Source: Pelodera strongyloides
Lineage: Eukaryota > Nematoda > Chromadorea > Rhabditida > Rhabditidae
Assembly: GCA_036852015.1 (NCBI GenBank)
Contig: JAANDG010000400.1
Span: 1 to 64,000 of the forward strand
Direction of reading: 5' to 3'
DNA length: 64,000 bases
In this document: positions 41,820-55,218 of the stretch, one piece after another
Layout: each line of letters begins with the position of its first letter
Position numbering within the stretch: position 1 is the stretch's first letter
The notes under the pieces: generated by a model
Told to the model about the DNA's origin: nothing
Databases searched by the model: none
Seen by the model: only the letters and a program-made list of their open reading frames with translations
Position numbers and translations under genes: made by a program

Positions 41820-42300
41820 AGCTGATATATTGATGCCCCTGATCACACGAAACTTGGCGTGCAAGCCGCGTGGGTTCGGCGCGCAACCTGGCACGCCATA
41901 TCCCAACGGTGTAAACCTTTTTCGTACCCACCTGTACGCCGTGCCGTTGCCGCATGCATGTACGCTAATTTTCTCGTTGGTACAGGAAACATGCGGAACA
42001 TTTTTGCAAGGGTTCTCGGTTCTTTCTTGCAAACCACTGGCAACCTCTTGGCGGCAAATGTTTTCGAAAAGTGACAAATGAGTCTCTAAAGGGTGGTCAA
42101 ATGGTCGGTGACTGGTCCCCAAATGGTCTTTCTGTGGGTGACAACCAATTGGCGACCGACTGCCGACCTTTTCGTGTGTTGAGGATTATTCAACCATTCT
42201 TGTGTTACACGAAGCGCTCTTTCACCTTTTCTGTGTTCTTTCAATGTAGACAACGCTTTTTGTGTTTTAACTAAAAAGCTTTGGCTTTGCATATGATTAA
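41820..42300. other. GC-rich unclassified segment
   Basis: 41830-42090 is GC-rich with overlapping open frames on both strands and no domain. 42095-42165 has the ATGGTC / GACCAT-rich phrase also seen near 12240 and 21870. It could be an old transposon. Confidence 0.3.
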
Positions 42301-42852
42301 CTGGGTGCACATGGGTGAAGTCAGGGTGCCAATGCAAACTCACTGTTGAATTTCAAAAGTGATCAAGAGAGGGAAGTTTGGGAAAAAAATTGTTTGGGTC
42401 AAATAAACCTTGATATTTGCCTAACAAAAAGATGCGTTTGTTTGCCGTTGGGTAAGACTTGACTCCTTTATTCTAATATTCATATAGTATTTGATTTTGT
42501 GCGTCCGTTAGTTTGTCTTGTAATTATTTCAACAAACCTTTATATAATAGGTCACTTGCTCCTTGCTAACACTATATTTTATGCACATACGTGATATATT
42601 TGGCGTAATTATGCAATTATGCTAATTCGATTCACCGCGGCTCACTCCCTAGAAGGGGCTACGCTACATGACTCTGCAACACGCTAGATTAGTCAATTAC
42701 CCCTGCCAAGCGATAATTTATTCCGTTTGCTTTACACTTACACGAGACGCAGTTTTTTTTATTTTACATCCGTAGCTTTATGTATTGAGTTCAAAATTAC
42801 TTTCGGAATCAAAATTAATTTCGGCATATGCATCCTGGCAGGAGCACAATTA

Positions 42853-43000
42853 TGGGGTTTTCAAGTATACAAAATATTCGGTGTGAATATTTCAATACTA
42901 CCGTATTTCTACACGACATATATAATATGAAAAATTAAAAAAAATAGTCTCGTATAAGTTCCAAAATACTGTAAATTTTCACCATATTTGGGAAACCCCA
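42853..43000. mobile_element. Family J element
   Basis: TGGGGTTTTCAAGTATAC at the left, TTTGGGAAACCCCA at the right, flanked by TTA and GTA. The internal TACCGTATTTCTACACGAC block matches the other copies. Confidence 0.72.
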
Positions 43001-45240
43001 GTAATGATTATGACGTTGCCGCATAAGTCGAAAAAATGCCTTTTTTTGAAGTTGATCTTCAAATACTGGACCAAAAATCCGCAGTGAATAAATCAGAAAG
43101 AAGTGCCCCGACTGTACTAAACAAAGGAAGGTTTGAAATGAACAAAGCTAATTAATAATGGCTTAATCTCTCTGCACTATGCCATATGTACGCACATGTG
43201 CACACTTTAAAATAAACAGCAAAAAAATATATAAAGACCTCTTCGGTTATTTCCAGATTATTTTACGAATTCCAAATGTACAAATACCCGCTCACAAATT
43301 TGTTTTTGCCCATTTGTCCTGCACAATGATGCAACTAGTTACCGTACCTGGAAGATTTTCAAACGTCAGTTATATACTCGATTTCCGCGTGTTGATTTTA
43401 CTTTTTGTTTCATTTTCAAAACTGAAGAGTTTGTTTCTCTATTTTTAATATTGTTCTTCGTGTACGATGCTATGTTTGTCCTTTTTATCATTAGACAGTT
43501 TACATGAATATATTTAGTGTAGCTGTGCCACGGGACAATGCGTTCTTCGATATTTATTCATGAACTCTCCAATTGAACTTTGCAAGCTTTACATCGATTT
43601 ATTGACAATATATTCGCTTTCCTAATCAAAGTTAGTTCGTGGATCGCTTGGCTTTCCTTCTCTTGTCACTTGGACTCGGATTGGTTAGGAATGAACACAG
43701 ACACTGAGTCGCTCTCAATTGTGGCTCATCACGCGATAAGGCTCCTAGTTTTCTATGTATTTGTCGCTTTGATGTTGACCGTCGTTGATGATTTTATCCG
43801 ACATTTTGCTACCAAATTGCTTCCAGTGTTTCACGGCTTCTCCTTCTTATCTGAAAACAGAAAAGGAGCTATTAGACTGTGAACTGTGAGCTTGTCTATG
43901 AAAAACTGCGTTGTATTGTATTATGATGATTCCGGTTAACTAAAACCAGACTCCCGTTGAAGGAGATACGAAGGAGAAGTCGTGTACTCTTGTGTTAGGT
44001 TAGGTGACAGGTATTTTTGGCATTACGTAAAGCACTTCTTTCTTCTCTAGCTAAACAAAAAAAACACACAAGTATTCCTTCCTTCCGCTCCTCTAAATTG
44101 CCACTTATTTTGCGATACAACAAACTTGTTCCGACACTTTTACTTATTAGCTATGTTTAGGTTGTCAGTTGTTATTTTTTTATTGCTTTGCTTTCATATT
44201 TCATGGCCGAACACGAACTGTTTCATACGTGCGATTCCCATTTCGAATTTTATGTTTAATGGTTTATTAATTATTTAATTTGATTTCAGGGTCGGTTTCT
44301 CAGCTCCGAAGTCTTGTGCACTTGTGCTTCAGCTTCGTTTCCCTTGCCGCTGCGTAGGTTGTTTTACATACCTTTTAAACTTTATCTTGACTTGGTTCCC
44401 GTTTGTTTCAGTCATGTTTCTTTATTGTTTTTATATCATTAGTTCTTGTTTTCATGGATTTCACGTTTTTTTATATAACTAGAAATAGATCTTGCAAGTT
44501 TTCTTTTCGTTTAGCTTACCAGTCGCGATTTTTTCGGATATTGACCACTTTTGACGTGATTCCTTTACCTTTTTGAAAGGTTTTCTGTTAGAGATGTCTA
44601 TGACATGGCGGAGTCTGGCGCCTACGCTAATGATCTATTTGTTAATGTGTCAGAACTGTCGAAGACTGGGGGACTGCCGTTTGTATTTGGCCGATTCTTT
44701 GGATTTGCATTGCCCTAACCGTCTAATAAATCCCTACCAAAAGTCTGTCCTCCGGTCAGTAGTCTCTAATCGGAGGCTGGCAGAGAATAGAGCCTTCCTC
44801 TGAAGCTGAATGTACGTTCTTAAACGTAATCCTGGCATGTCCTAGTGTACTTTCTTTACCTTATTTACTACACCTTCTTGAGAAATGTAATAGTTTAATC
44901 TATTTAATCGTTACCTGATTAACCTAATTGAATTGAATTGTATTGTGCTTAGTCGGGAATTCGGGAAGACTTGCAAGAACATACATTTTTAGAAGTCCGG
45001 ACTCCCAGGGTCAAAGTTTTGTGTGAATTCACGTTTGCTCTTTCACACTATTTCTCACATTTCACAGTTACAGATTCACAGTAGACAGTAGTTTTGTTGG
45101 TAGTAAAACTCTTAGCCTAAGCCTAAGCGCTACGCGCAAACGCATGCACAGGACTTTTTGAATGTTGAGAGTTGAGACTCATGAGATATACAAAGTTTGG
45201 AGAGTTAGAGAAAGAGAGAGAAAGAGAGATAGATAGGTAG
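43001..45240. other. AT-rich stretch; start of a plus-strand T/G-biased region
   Basis: Frames at 43580-43882 and 44573-44803 are open but have no domain or splice support. ATTTCAG at 44282-44288 followed by a 60-base block ending GCTGCGTAG|GTTGTT (about 44356) could be an untranslated exon. Otherwise nothing is recognised. Confidence 0.3.
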
Positions 45241-45254
45241 AGACAGCCAGGTTA

Positions 45255-45461
45255 ATACCTCCTCCCTTTGGTAGTATTGTGCGGGCGCGAGGTTTGACAG
45301 CACGGGGGTTATTCAAGGTCAAGAAGATGTCTTCCCTAACTCTAAGTAGAGACAGCTCGGCCTCGGTTCTTAGTTCTTTCCTTTCTTATCCATCCGAGTT
45401 TGGTTGCAGTCAGATATAATAGGAAACCCCAGCCCTCCCTTGATGAATAAACTAAACAGCG
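45255..45461 (+). other. Exon-like block with strong donor; possible 5' untranslated first exon
   Basis: GC-richer than its flanks and ending AACAGCGAG|GTAAGT (45461/45462), a consensus donor. It contains an ATG at 45328 opening a 30-codon frame (MSSLTLSRDSSASVLSS...) that stops before the donor, like an upstream ORF. The upstream side is GA-rich and has no acceptor, as expected of a first exon. The link to the exon at 54464 is inferred. Confidence 0.35.
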
Positions 45462-47479
45462 AGGTAAGTTAACCAAAGGCCACAGGTTGGAACTTACGTT
45501 TATTCTTTATCTTGTGCATTTAATTGTATCTTTGCATTTACACACTAAGGTTCTGTAGTTAATGTGGGCATTGAAGTTGTATTAGCTCTTATTAAACATC
45601 GATTCATTGGTGGATTTTCCTTGATGCGTAACTTGTGGTTATTGATGTGTGTGTCAAGAAGAATCATGATTCCTACTTCTCAGATTATATGCTTATTTTA
45701 GTGGGTTTAACCCTTAAGCACTTAAGCTTTTTGTAATTGTGTAGCATTTGCAACCTAGACCTAAATAGCCGTCATTTATCCCAGGCACTCTGTCTTTTAC
45801 GCGATTTGACTCGTTTTTTTCTGACAGATTTATGGCCCGTCTGGATTTATTGAATCGGTTTTGTAAGGCATATATTGGGCTATGCTATATTGCACTTAAT
45901 TTTGCAGACTAGATATACTGTGCAGTTTTATTATGTAGTTAACGGTGTTAAGATGAATTTAGTAATAATGTTAAATGTTTCGTTAGTCTCTTTTACAATT
46001 TATTTAAAGGGTTTGCTTTTTTGATTCCATTGTTTAGCGCTAACGTAGTCTTTTTTCCGTTACAAGTTACCATCATAGTTGATCTAACCCAATGTTCATA
46101 TTCTGAATTCTGACCAGGTAGGTTGCCTGGTGGCCTATATGCTCTGCATTTTTATTAATGCAATGAATATGGTATTTTGGAACCAATGAGTCACTCATTC
46201 ACTTCTCACCTCGAGTTTCATTGTAAGTTTAATCCTGTCCCTGGTAACTCTTAATAAATTGAATAGGTTCCCCTACCCAATATGTGTGGTTCTCGTATAC
46301 GGCTTAAATCTGCCCTCTTCTTCTTATTTGTCTCCACCAAAATACATTTACATGTGTAAGTGATCGAAATTTTCTAAACCATGTCCATTGCACAGCGGGA
46401 TTCCCCGTTTTCTTCAATTTATCCCGGGTTCAATCTCCCCTTGTGGGAGCTGAGCTGGCAGCATTTCAAATTTGCATTTACAGGTCAAGATGTGCATCGT
46501 TGAGGGTTTACGTATTTTTTTGGTTGAGAAGTTAGACGTGTGCTTTTTTGGTTTAGAAGTTAGACGTGTGCTTTTTTGGTTTAGAAGTTAGACGTGTGCT
46601 ACTTTCGTACCAAAGCTAAACTTCTGAGTTTAAGGTTATTCAGCTGTCCTGGTGCCTTACTTATCAGGCTTTCTAGCTGGTTGGTTGTTTTATTTATATG
46701 CTTTTCATTTTTATTTTCCACCGGCGTATTCAATATAATTCAATGGGAGTTGTGTGATGTACCGTCCTTTTGTGTAATATGTTCTGAATCATGACTGTGC
46801 TATTTTTGCGGTGTAATGAATCAATGTACTGCGATGAGTTTAGTCGAGACAAGGGTTTTTATATTTTGTTTAATTTTTCATTTGTCTCTTTAAATATATT
46901 ATTTAGTATTTTATAGTTAGTAGTTTTAGTTGAAACTTGTTTTTGCCTCTTGCATAATAGTATTACGCCTATGTGAACGGGAGTATGCGCGAAACATAGG
47001 TTGTACCTTAGTGTCTTAGTACCTTTGGTAATTGTTGTTAATTTGATACAACTTTTAACTTTTAACATTTTCAAGTTATTTACAAATTAATGCATATTTT
47101 ACTGCAAACTTTTCCGGTTTAATGCCATAATACGTCGTGCTTTCTTCTTACATTTAACTGTCACTCCGTACTACCGTTACTTTTAGTTTACCACATCGTA
47201 TGGGTTTTGTTAGTTTTAGTTTGGGAATTTGGGAGTTTGGGATGTAAAAAGCCCAAAGCCCGTCGTGTCCGACCAAATATGCAAATATATCCATCTTTGT
47301 CTTGTGCTGCTGGGCCGTCCGTTCCCTTCTGTCTATAAGCATTCCCCGGGGAATGCGCATTTCTCCCCGTATTCTCATTCTTTCTATTTCTATTTCTTAC
47401 TCTAACAGCCACAACCATCTGCCAACAATGTCGCCTTTGATGTTTTTTTAAAGGAAATTTAGAATTATGACACTTTGTG

Positions 47480-47579
47480 ACTAGCCTTGGACGGCTTTTT
47501 TGTGAGGTGTTACGTTTTTGGCAAACCAAAGTGCAGTGCGAACTCTGCCAGACGGACGAGGCCAAGAGAGCGAGGCGAG
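47480..47579 (+). other. Second exon-like block with strong donor
   Basis: A GC-rich block ending AGAGCGAGGCGAG|GTAAGG (47579/47580), similar to the 45461 boundary. It could be an alternative first exon of the same plus-strand gene. No coding frame is apparent. Confidence 0.3.
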
Positions 47580-48702
47580 GTAAGGGTGGAAACAGCGAAA
47601 TACCCTTAACCTTACGACCTTACACCTTACTTTGGGTAAGAAAGGTGCTAATCCCCTCCCACACACCTTTTGACTTTTTATGGGTGAATTGTTTGTTGTC
47701 TGCATTTTTTCACGTCTCTTTGTGAAGTGAACTCAGAACACTTTTTCTTAAATCGATTGATTGTTGCGTAATATTTGGATCTACTAATTCCACGGGAAGC
47801 ACTGTTGATATTCCATAGGAAGGAAAGTTGATGGGCCATTTTGCCATTACCTTATGGAAAGTATGTTGTACCATTTCTTACCACCGTTAGACTTTTGCAA
47901 GGGTGGGTAGTGAGTAGTGTGCCGTGCTGGTAGCATGGTAATCCCTGGTTGATGGAGTATAACATAATATTAAGTTTCTTTTTCTGTATAAGTCTTGAAA
48001 TAGCACGCTTCTCTTTGTCAGTTACTGGTTTGTGGTATTCCGGAATTTGCCGCGCTCTCTAAACCTAAACCCCTTTCTCGTTTATGTTTTGCTGTTTTGC
48101 CATTATCGATTTATTTTGGTTGATACAACTTGCTGTTTTCGAAAGGTTTCTAATACTATATATTTTTTGGCGCGGTTGGTCTGATCCCGCGCGGTAAAAT
48201 GTAAATCAGTAGCTGTTTTCTCTAACATCCTTTCTCTAGGAGTAGGCCTTGCTTGCTCTCTGCCCTTCCTGAGGTTCGCCTCTGATCTTTGTGCAGTCTC
48301 TGTCTTTGGTAGTACTTTGGTACTTTCTTTGTCCGAAGGTTTTGTTTTTTCGACGAATATTTACCAGTCCGCTAGTAGGTTCGAGGTTCCCATGGGTGTT
48401 GTTCTTGTCTTGTTTTGGAATTCAGTTATTCAGTATATATTGATTGATTTCGAGGTGTATATGGAGGGATTTAGTACATTTCTAAGGTTTGTACGTGGTT
48501 ATTGTAGTTTTCTTTGAAAATAAGTGATAGCATGCCATACTCCGAACCCACTCTGTTCTCGTTCTGTGAGATCGGGTCGGTCTGTTGCATAGGAAATAAT
48601 TGTTTCATTAGATACTGATTGGAATAAAGAAGTGCTGTAAATGCTTCGGGTTCTTGCAAGATAAGAAGCTTGAGAATATTTCGTGTCCATGGGTCATTAC
48701 GC

Positions 48703-48712
48703 TTCTCTCTCT

Positions 48713-48760
<48 letters not shown>
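48703..48760. repeat. (CT)n microsatellite
   Basis: Almost pure CTCT for about 58 bp on the plus strand. Confidence 0.95.
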
Positions 48761-49686
48761 AATATTATGCTCATGTTCATCGTAAAAATGCGCTCTTTCT
48801 AATTGCTTTTTGTCTAAAGTTTTACTAAGAAAGATCCTCCCTTTTCTGCGAATATGGAGTTACTTTGTGAAGTACGGCTAAATTTTCACTCTTTTTCTAA
48901 AGTTCATGTTCCTTTGATGAAATGTTATGTTTACATTTTGCATTAGTTATACTTTTATAATCATAAGGATTACTTGAACTTGACTCGGCTTTGCTACTTT
49001 ACCTTGAGATAACGGTTAGGGTGGTTAGGTCGTTTAGGTTTAGGCGCCTTACCTACCTCTAAGCTTACCTCTACCTAGAGGTAACATAAGGTAGGGTAAT
49101 TTAATTTAGAGGTTGTTTGACTCATGCGATTGTGTGAGAGTGCATGTGAACTGAGACTGAGGAGCTGGATTATTTTTCCCTAGAACATAAAGAATGGTAA
49201 ATTTTTTTGTCGATTACACATGTTGATGTCTATTGTCTATAGTCCATGTTTATTTCATAACCTCTTTTTTTTGTATGTTTGTCTCTGCAGTTTATTCTCT
49301 TTATATATGTAAGTTGTTTTGTTAATTTATGTAACACAATTACAATTAGAATTTGAATGTTGTTCGGTTCCAAGTTCCAAATCAATAAGTCCTGCAGCAT
49401 TGCAGCATTTTTGTTTGATGAGTTCGAGTTGGCGAATGAATTCAAAATGTATTGTATTGTATTGTATGTGTCTATTGTGTTGTCTTTATCGACTGATGTG
49501 AACGATTTGAGTCTTTGTGTTTTTTGGAATATTATTATTTTTACTTGTACTTGTAAATGAGTTGTGCACGAGCTCGATTTTGATTTTCTACAAGCATTAC
49601 TGTCGTAGCTTATTTTTTAATGTTCAATGTATTGTTATAAAGTAACTAATATGTACAAATATGTGAATTTGGTTCTTCACTTCATT

Positions 49687-49730
49687 GTTAGAGAGAGAGA
49701 TGAGAGAGAGAGAGAGAGAGAGAAGAGAAG
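49687..49730. repeat. (GA)n microsatellite
   Basis: GAGA run with one interruption, about 40 bp. Confidence 0.93.
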
Positions 49731-50970
49731 GAATGAGGGTGAGCAAAAGAGGCGTCTAAGGTCTCATTCTCATTCTAATTTCTAATCTCCGGATTGTGCT
49801 CTATATTCTGTGTCGAATCCGGCTCTATTTCGTCTTCGTCTTCTCCAAATTAAAACGGTGCTCTGTTTGTGTTGGTCGCGTTTATTCCCCTTTCTCCTTC
49901 ATTTTGTTGGTTTTCCTTACCCTTTTACGTCTAATATCGACCTCGTTTTATACTCAATTTATATGGATTTCGTTGGTTTGAATGTTTGAACGTTTGTGTG
50001 GTTTGCGTTACGCTGCTTTTGACATTATATATGATAGCTGTCGATGAGAGTTGAGAAACTAGAAAATGTCATAGTTTGGCCTTTTTGTCTTACTCTTACT
50101 TTCTCTTTTGTAAGGTATATGGTAGGTATCTGGATTTATGGATCCGGGGGTTGGTTTTATTGTGGAAGATACGTAGTGGTAATAGATACAATGATAATCT
50201 TGGAGTATGAAGGGTGATGGGCGATAATGTGTAGAGTTAAAGAAGTAAGGTACAAGTTTTTCGGACCCTTATTTCTCCATTCGGACCCCTAAAGGTAAAT
50301 AGAGCCTTTTACTTTTACGGATTCTACATTGTTTACAAAATATAGATGAACGCCGGAAATTGTGCGTGCCTTATCTATTGATGAATCCCCGGGGGCTATG
50401 GCTATGGAATGAACGAACACTACTTGCGCGTTTCTGCGGTCGAGCAAAACTTGGTGTCATTTGCCAACCATGTGTTTATTTTTCTGCAGTGTACTGTGTA
50501 CTGTACTATTGGACACTGCACTACACGATCGTTAGAACGACCGCATACATTATTTTTTGTAGTTCTTTAACCGAGTATTTTTCTGTTATATGATGAGCTT
50601 CGGCCTTCTCTTCCTTATGAGCTTCGAAGGTTTGAACCTTTTTCCTTGTCAGCTTACAGGTTTTACGGATTGAATCGAGATTTGAGATAATATGAGGTTC
50701 CAGGTTCAACTGTTCAACCAACCCGTTTTTTTTTTAAAACGTAATGGAGAATTCCGGCGGTTTTGTGTTTTGGAACTATAGACTGACTTGAAAGTTGAGA
50801 GTTGGACTAGTTTACAGTTTACTACATTCACATTGACTGGTTTTTCTGAGGTTATTTCCAGTTTTTTAAAGCAAGCCGCAGGGGGTAAGTAGCACAAGCT
50901 TAGGATTAAGAACCTTGTGAACTCGGAGGCAGGTATCAGTACCAGTGGTAGTTCAGCTGCTGTCAGTGAC

Positions 50971-51124
50971 TTAAAGTGGTATGGAACGTGGTCTTCTTTA
51001 AAGTGGTATGGCATGTGGTCTTCAAACGTATGATCGACAAGTGAATTCGGTATTGTCGTAGGTTATACCAATTGCGTTCCGTTCTGTGCCCTTGCCGTGC
51101 GCACCCAGTGCCATACCGCTTTAA
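50971..51124. mobile_element. Foldback element, family V copy with duplicated left end
   Basis: TTAAAGTGGTATGGAACGTGG at 50971 and again TTAAAGTGGTATGGCATGTGG at 50998. The right end is GTGCCATACCGCTTTAA. The doubled left terminus suggests a terminal duplication or nested end. Confidence 0.65.
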
Positions 51125-51905
51125 GGTTCGTTTTAGTTGGATGTTTTCGTTCGAGTCAGGCTTGGCTACAAATAAATGGTCTATCCTTAGGTAATTACAT
51201 TTGCACCTTTTGTCTTTTTATTGAAACATGGTTTCTCATGAATGGCTTTACCTTAATGCCTTACGAATCCGGGCCACTAGCCAGACGTTGACCGATAATT
51301 GACTATTTTTTCATTCTTCACAACTTTTTCTGTATCGCGTTCTTCAGGCTTCTTTAGGGTCTGATGGTTGTGCTCCTTCGTATATCTTTAATTAACGTTT
51401 CTCTATATCTTTATGTTTCTCTTCTCTCTATGCCGTCTCTATGTTGATCTCTCTCTCTATCTCTCTCTATTGCTCTCTATTTCTCTGTCATTTCCCCTCC
51501 ATGTTGATGTTAGCGTGCATGTGTCCGTTGTGCATGTGACGTTCCTGGCACTTCTGCCAATTTCACCCATCCAAAGGGATAGACACCCATCTTTTTATTA
51601 TGAAAATGTGACAGAATTGTTGGTCCAACTTGGTCGAACCAGGGAATGAGGAGGGAGAGCGGTATCCGGGTTTAAGTACTGTGGGTTAATATGGCAATGG
51701 GTGTTTAGAGTTCGTCAGAGTCTTTGTGACTTTGATTTGAAAAGAGAACTTTGGCCAGTTGGACTGGTTCACTGGTTGGCTATTTCAGAATTGCAAATAT
51801 TTAGAGGCTACTCGACAAAACTGTTCGTTGCATATATTTTTCTCATGAATTGTATGTGTGCGTAATAAATTATTATTATGTACATGTGAATGAAAAACTC
51901 GGGTT

Positions 51906-51978
51906 TCGAAGAGAGGAGAGGGACGAACCCGGGCCTTTGTATTACCAGGCGCACGCTAACCACGACTACCGTCACCCA
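51906..51978 (-). tRNA. tRNA-like sequence, relative of 36556-36628
   Basis: The minus strand reads GGTAGTCGTGGTTAGCG (A box), then CCTGGTAATACAAAGGC and GGGTTCGTCCC (B box). It shares GGTAAT-CAAAG and the ends with the plus-strand copy in the transporter gene. The acceptor does not pair well. Probably a tRNA-derived repeat. Confidence 0.45.
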
Positions 51979-52599
51979 ACTTTCTTCTAACATGTGTTTA
52001 TTTTTCTTAGCTCGAAAAGCAATCAGTTCAGTGTTGTCTTAACGCTTGGCAGTATTATTGAGTGAGGACCTTTTAGCAACTTTTCAAACGAAAACCATAT
52101 TTTGTGAGATTGATTTGATCCGGATGCAACACCTATTCCATTATATCACATGCATTATTTTGTAGAAGAATAATTGTTTGTTTGTTTGTTCTACGTTCTA
52201 CCCAACCAAATGCACCTCTAAATATTTGCAATTGTGAAATGTCCTTGCTCGCCACTTAGATTACCCCTCCCCGCACACACAATATAACGCTGCCGTGATC
52301 GTTACTGAATCTCCTTATGCTTGGGTGATTTCCCTCTCTTTTAGACTGACCAATATGAGATGTGAAGGAGAAATAGAGCCCTATATAGTTTTGTTTTATA
52401 GTTTTATGTTATTTCTCATTTGTCCATTTTGTTAGTTTGAGCAACGATCGACTAACTGGTTTTGTGCTGCCTCCGTATGTATAATGAGATATTGGTGAAA
52501 CACTTTGTGTTTCTAAGGTTTGTTTTCATGTTTACGGACAGAGACAGTTTAAGTTCTCATTATTTTGAGTTACGCTGTGGACTGCGATTTCGTTTATGA

Positions 52600-54463
52600 C
52601 CTAAAACCAAAACAAATTCTTGATGGTGTACAAATTTTTATGTGCTCTTTTGCGGTTTCCCGTTTTCGGCACAAAATGGATCACGAATTTGCATTAATTA
52701 CATGGGCCTGCAGTACTGTATGATTCCACAAACCACGTACCACATCACTTTAAGGGTATGTAAGGAATGTGTGTGTGGCGGTTGGTTGGTCAACTGGTTG
52801 TCTTCAGTGTATTTATTCAATGTATTCTCATGCGTGTGACTCTTGTGTCATTCTATCCGTTTTCACTTAGTCTCGACAAACATTCGGGCGGAGGTAGCAT
52901 TTCATGTAAATGTTGGGCCTCGCTTTGGACTCCACTTAACTATCGCTTACTTGGCAAGGCTATTTTATTTTATTTTTGTAGAGTGTGATTGAGCTTTATG
53001 AAGGAGCATAGAGCATTTTGTGTTTTGTTGAATGGATATTTTAGGTGCAGGTGCAGTGATAACAACAGTTAATAGTAAGTATGGAAAGTTTTTTGTTGCC
53101 TTGTCTTAGTAACTTTCGCGAAATTTTTGTTTATGAATTATGATTTTGTGTATTTTTGAAGATTCTTAATTCACTATGATATGTTAATATTTTGGCAGGG
53201 CCAATGTGTACGGTTGAATGTTATAGTCTAGTTGTGAGCCGTTTACTCATTTCGTCGTGACCATGAGTTCTATGTGCCTAAAGCCGCGCGAAAGTGTTAG
53301 CGCAGGCCAGATAATCCGCAAAGCGTGATTGTTTGGGCGTGAGTTTGGCACTTGAATACTTGTGGTACTCGTACTCGAGTGAGGTTGCATGTATTATAAA
53401 ATGTAGTTTAGTTAGTTTATTGGTTTGTTGGTGGCTATGCTCGTTACGCAGTTACGCTTGAACTTGGGTATTGTAAAAATATTATGTTCGCTACTTATGG
53501 TCGCTACAGAGCTTTTTAGATTGTAGAATGTAAAAAAGCTGTTTTGTTTGGTGGTAAATCCTAAGCTGACAGCTATTTTAAGAATAAAGAATATGAATCC
53601 CAAGTCACAAGTGAACAGTGAACAGTAAGCCTCTTACAGTTAAATTTAGATTAAAGACAAATCTCTTCGCTCATTTGAGACGAATCTGTCACTCGGCTTC
53701 CTAGATGATGCTGTTGGACTGAATATTTAGATGTGCATACTATTTTTACCTGACTCTTGTGATTTTTTCATTTAGTACAGTGGAGGTTGTTTCCTGTAAT
53801 CATTGTCAGGCCTTCGGGGCGTCGTACTTGTTCAATATTCTTTCCTTTTCTAAATGTAACATTAATACCCATACACTAGAAGTCCTACTTACTGCATGTG
53901 CGCGTAAGTCCAGCGTCCAGCGCCTTGTAATTTAATGTTTTGGCGTTGTAACTGTCTCTACATTCTCTCTCTCTCTCTCTCTCGGCCATTGATTCAGATT
54001 CCAATCCGCTTATTTATCTAATTTTGACTAATGGAATTTAGTCGCTGCGGCGCGGTTCCCGACTCACCCATTTTCATTTCCATTATGTAATTTCTTCTAC
54101 TTTTTGTTCCTCATTTTCTGAATTCTGAATTATGTGAATTTGCGATCACTATCACATGGAATTGGGTTTTGATCGGTATATATGAGGTATTCTCTGTGTG
54201 GGATAAACAATTCTCATATAAACTTATGTATTGTAACATCTTCTGTTTAGACTTTTGCCTCTAACCTAACCCTTAGCCTTATTGTTAGCTTGACTCAATT
54301 TTGAATTTGCCTGTACCGGTACCACTTGTATTTTAGTTACAGTAGACTGAGTAGACCGTGTTGTTGTTCCCTTATCGATGTGCTGTTTATTACCGTATGC
54401 CGTCATTTTCCTACATCTGCATTTGCTCACTTGACCTTATGTATGTAATCGTTTTCTTTTCAG
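52600..54463. other. T/G-rich stretch, probable intron
   Basis: The only features are a family V-like end (GTACCACATCACTTTAAGG near 52738-52756) and a short (CT)n at 53965-53982. Confidence 0.4.
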
Positions 54464-54669
54464 GTTCACTCTTAGACTTTATTTGTCTTTGAGTTTTGTG
54501 GACTGGTAGCTCAACGCTCCAGTACCACTTCTGAGAATCAAAACTGGACGCGTTCGCGGCTTACGGTTACGTCGGCGGGTACGGCAGTGGTGGACACGTG
54601 ATGATAGACTACCATAGAGCTATGCTGGGAGCAGGACGACCCATTCCCACCATATTGGAGGAGAAAATG
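54464..54669 (+). CDS. Coding exon of an unrecognised plus-strand gene
   Basis: Acceptor TCTTTTCAG at 54463, donor AAAATG|GTAGGT at 54669/54670. From ATG 54601 it encodes MIDYHRAMLGAGRPIPTILE and EKM. The frame is open upstream to 54533 (KLDAFAAYGYVGGYGSGG), so the true start could be earlier via another splice. The block is GC-rich compared with the flanks and reads like the N-terminus of a conserved regulator, but I do not recognise the protein. Confidence 0.6.
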
Positions 54670-54698
54670 GTAGGTGAATTTTTGTGTTTTATGTCAGT

Positions 54699-54854
54699 TT
54701 AAAGGGGTGTGGCACGTGGTTTTGAAGTTCCATCCTGTGCTGGAAGTGTAGAGATGGCGCAGAAATTTGCGTATACTATGTAGTAGGTAGTATAGTAGGT
54801 AGAAAGCTGTCGAGGACAGGGTAGGTTCCAAAACCGCGTGTCATATCGCTTTAA
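54699..54854. mobile_element. Foldback element, family V copy 1
   Basis: TTAAAGGGGTGTGGCACGTGG and CGCGTGTCATATCGCTTTAA, with TTTTGAAGTTCC pairing with GGTTCCAAAACC. Begins 30 bp past the exon donor at 54669. Confidence 0.78.
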
Positions 54855-55144
54855 TAGTTAAGACGGAGTTTGGAGATTTAAAGATTTGATGCGCGCTTAA
54901 TACCTTAATAGTCCAATAATTTGAGTACTAACTATGTATTATGTTAATAGCCGGTCTTGATTAATACTTGTGTGTGTACTTTATATGGCAATGAATTGAT
55001 TGCATAACTAAACTAACGCATGCCACACACACGTACGTACACCTTTTTGATTGATTTTCTAAGTTTATGCGCACTTAATATTAATATGTAAAATGTGTTT
55101 AACCAATGGTGATCTACTAATAATGCGTATTTGTTTTTTTTTAG

Positions 55145-55218
55145 AGGAATGTTTTCAGCAAGCGTTTTTGACCAGTGAAAAACGCAAACTTGGTTCTATC
55201 GTTGCATTTATTTGTTGT
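55145..55218 (+). CDS. Candidate second exon of the plus-strand gene
   Basis: TTTGTTTTTTTTTAG precedes 55145 and AATGTTTTCAG precedes 55158, both good acceptors. From the second, phase 0 reads QAFLTSEKRKLGSIVAF and stops at TAG near 55230, or may splice at CTTG|GTTCTA. From the first it stops after eight codons. No domain supports either. Confidence 0.25.

Larger units (their letters stand above)
47600..50960. other. T/G-rich stretch with microsatellites, probable intron
   Basis: Contains (CT)n near 48703-48760, (GA)n near 49687-49724 and AGGTAG-like runs near 49020-49110. No exon was found. Confidence 0.4.

Noticed and set aside
41775..42122. 115-codon minus-strand gene
   Set aside because: Overlapping frames on both strands are equally open in this GC-rich patch, and nothing resembles a known family.
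44573..44803. 76-codon plus-strand gene
   Set aside because: A second frame over the same bases looks more protein-like, and neither has flanking signals. Too weak to call.
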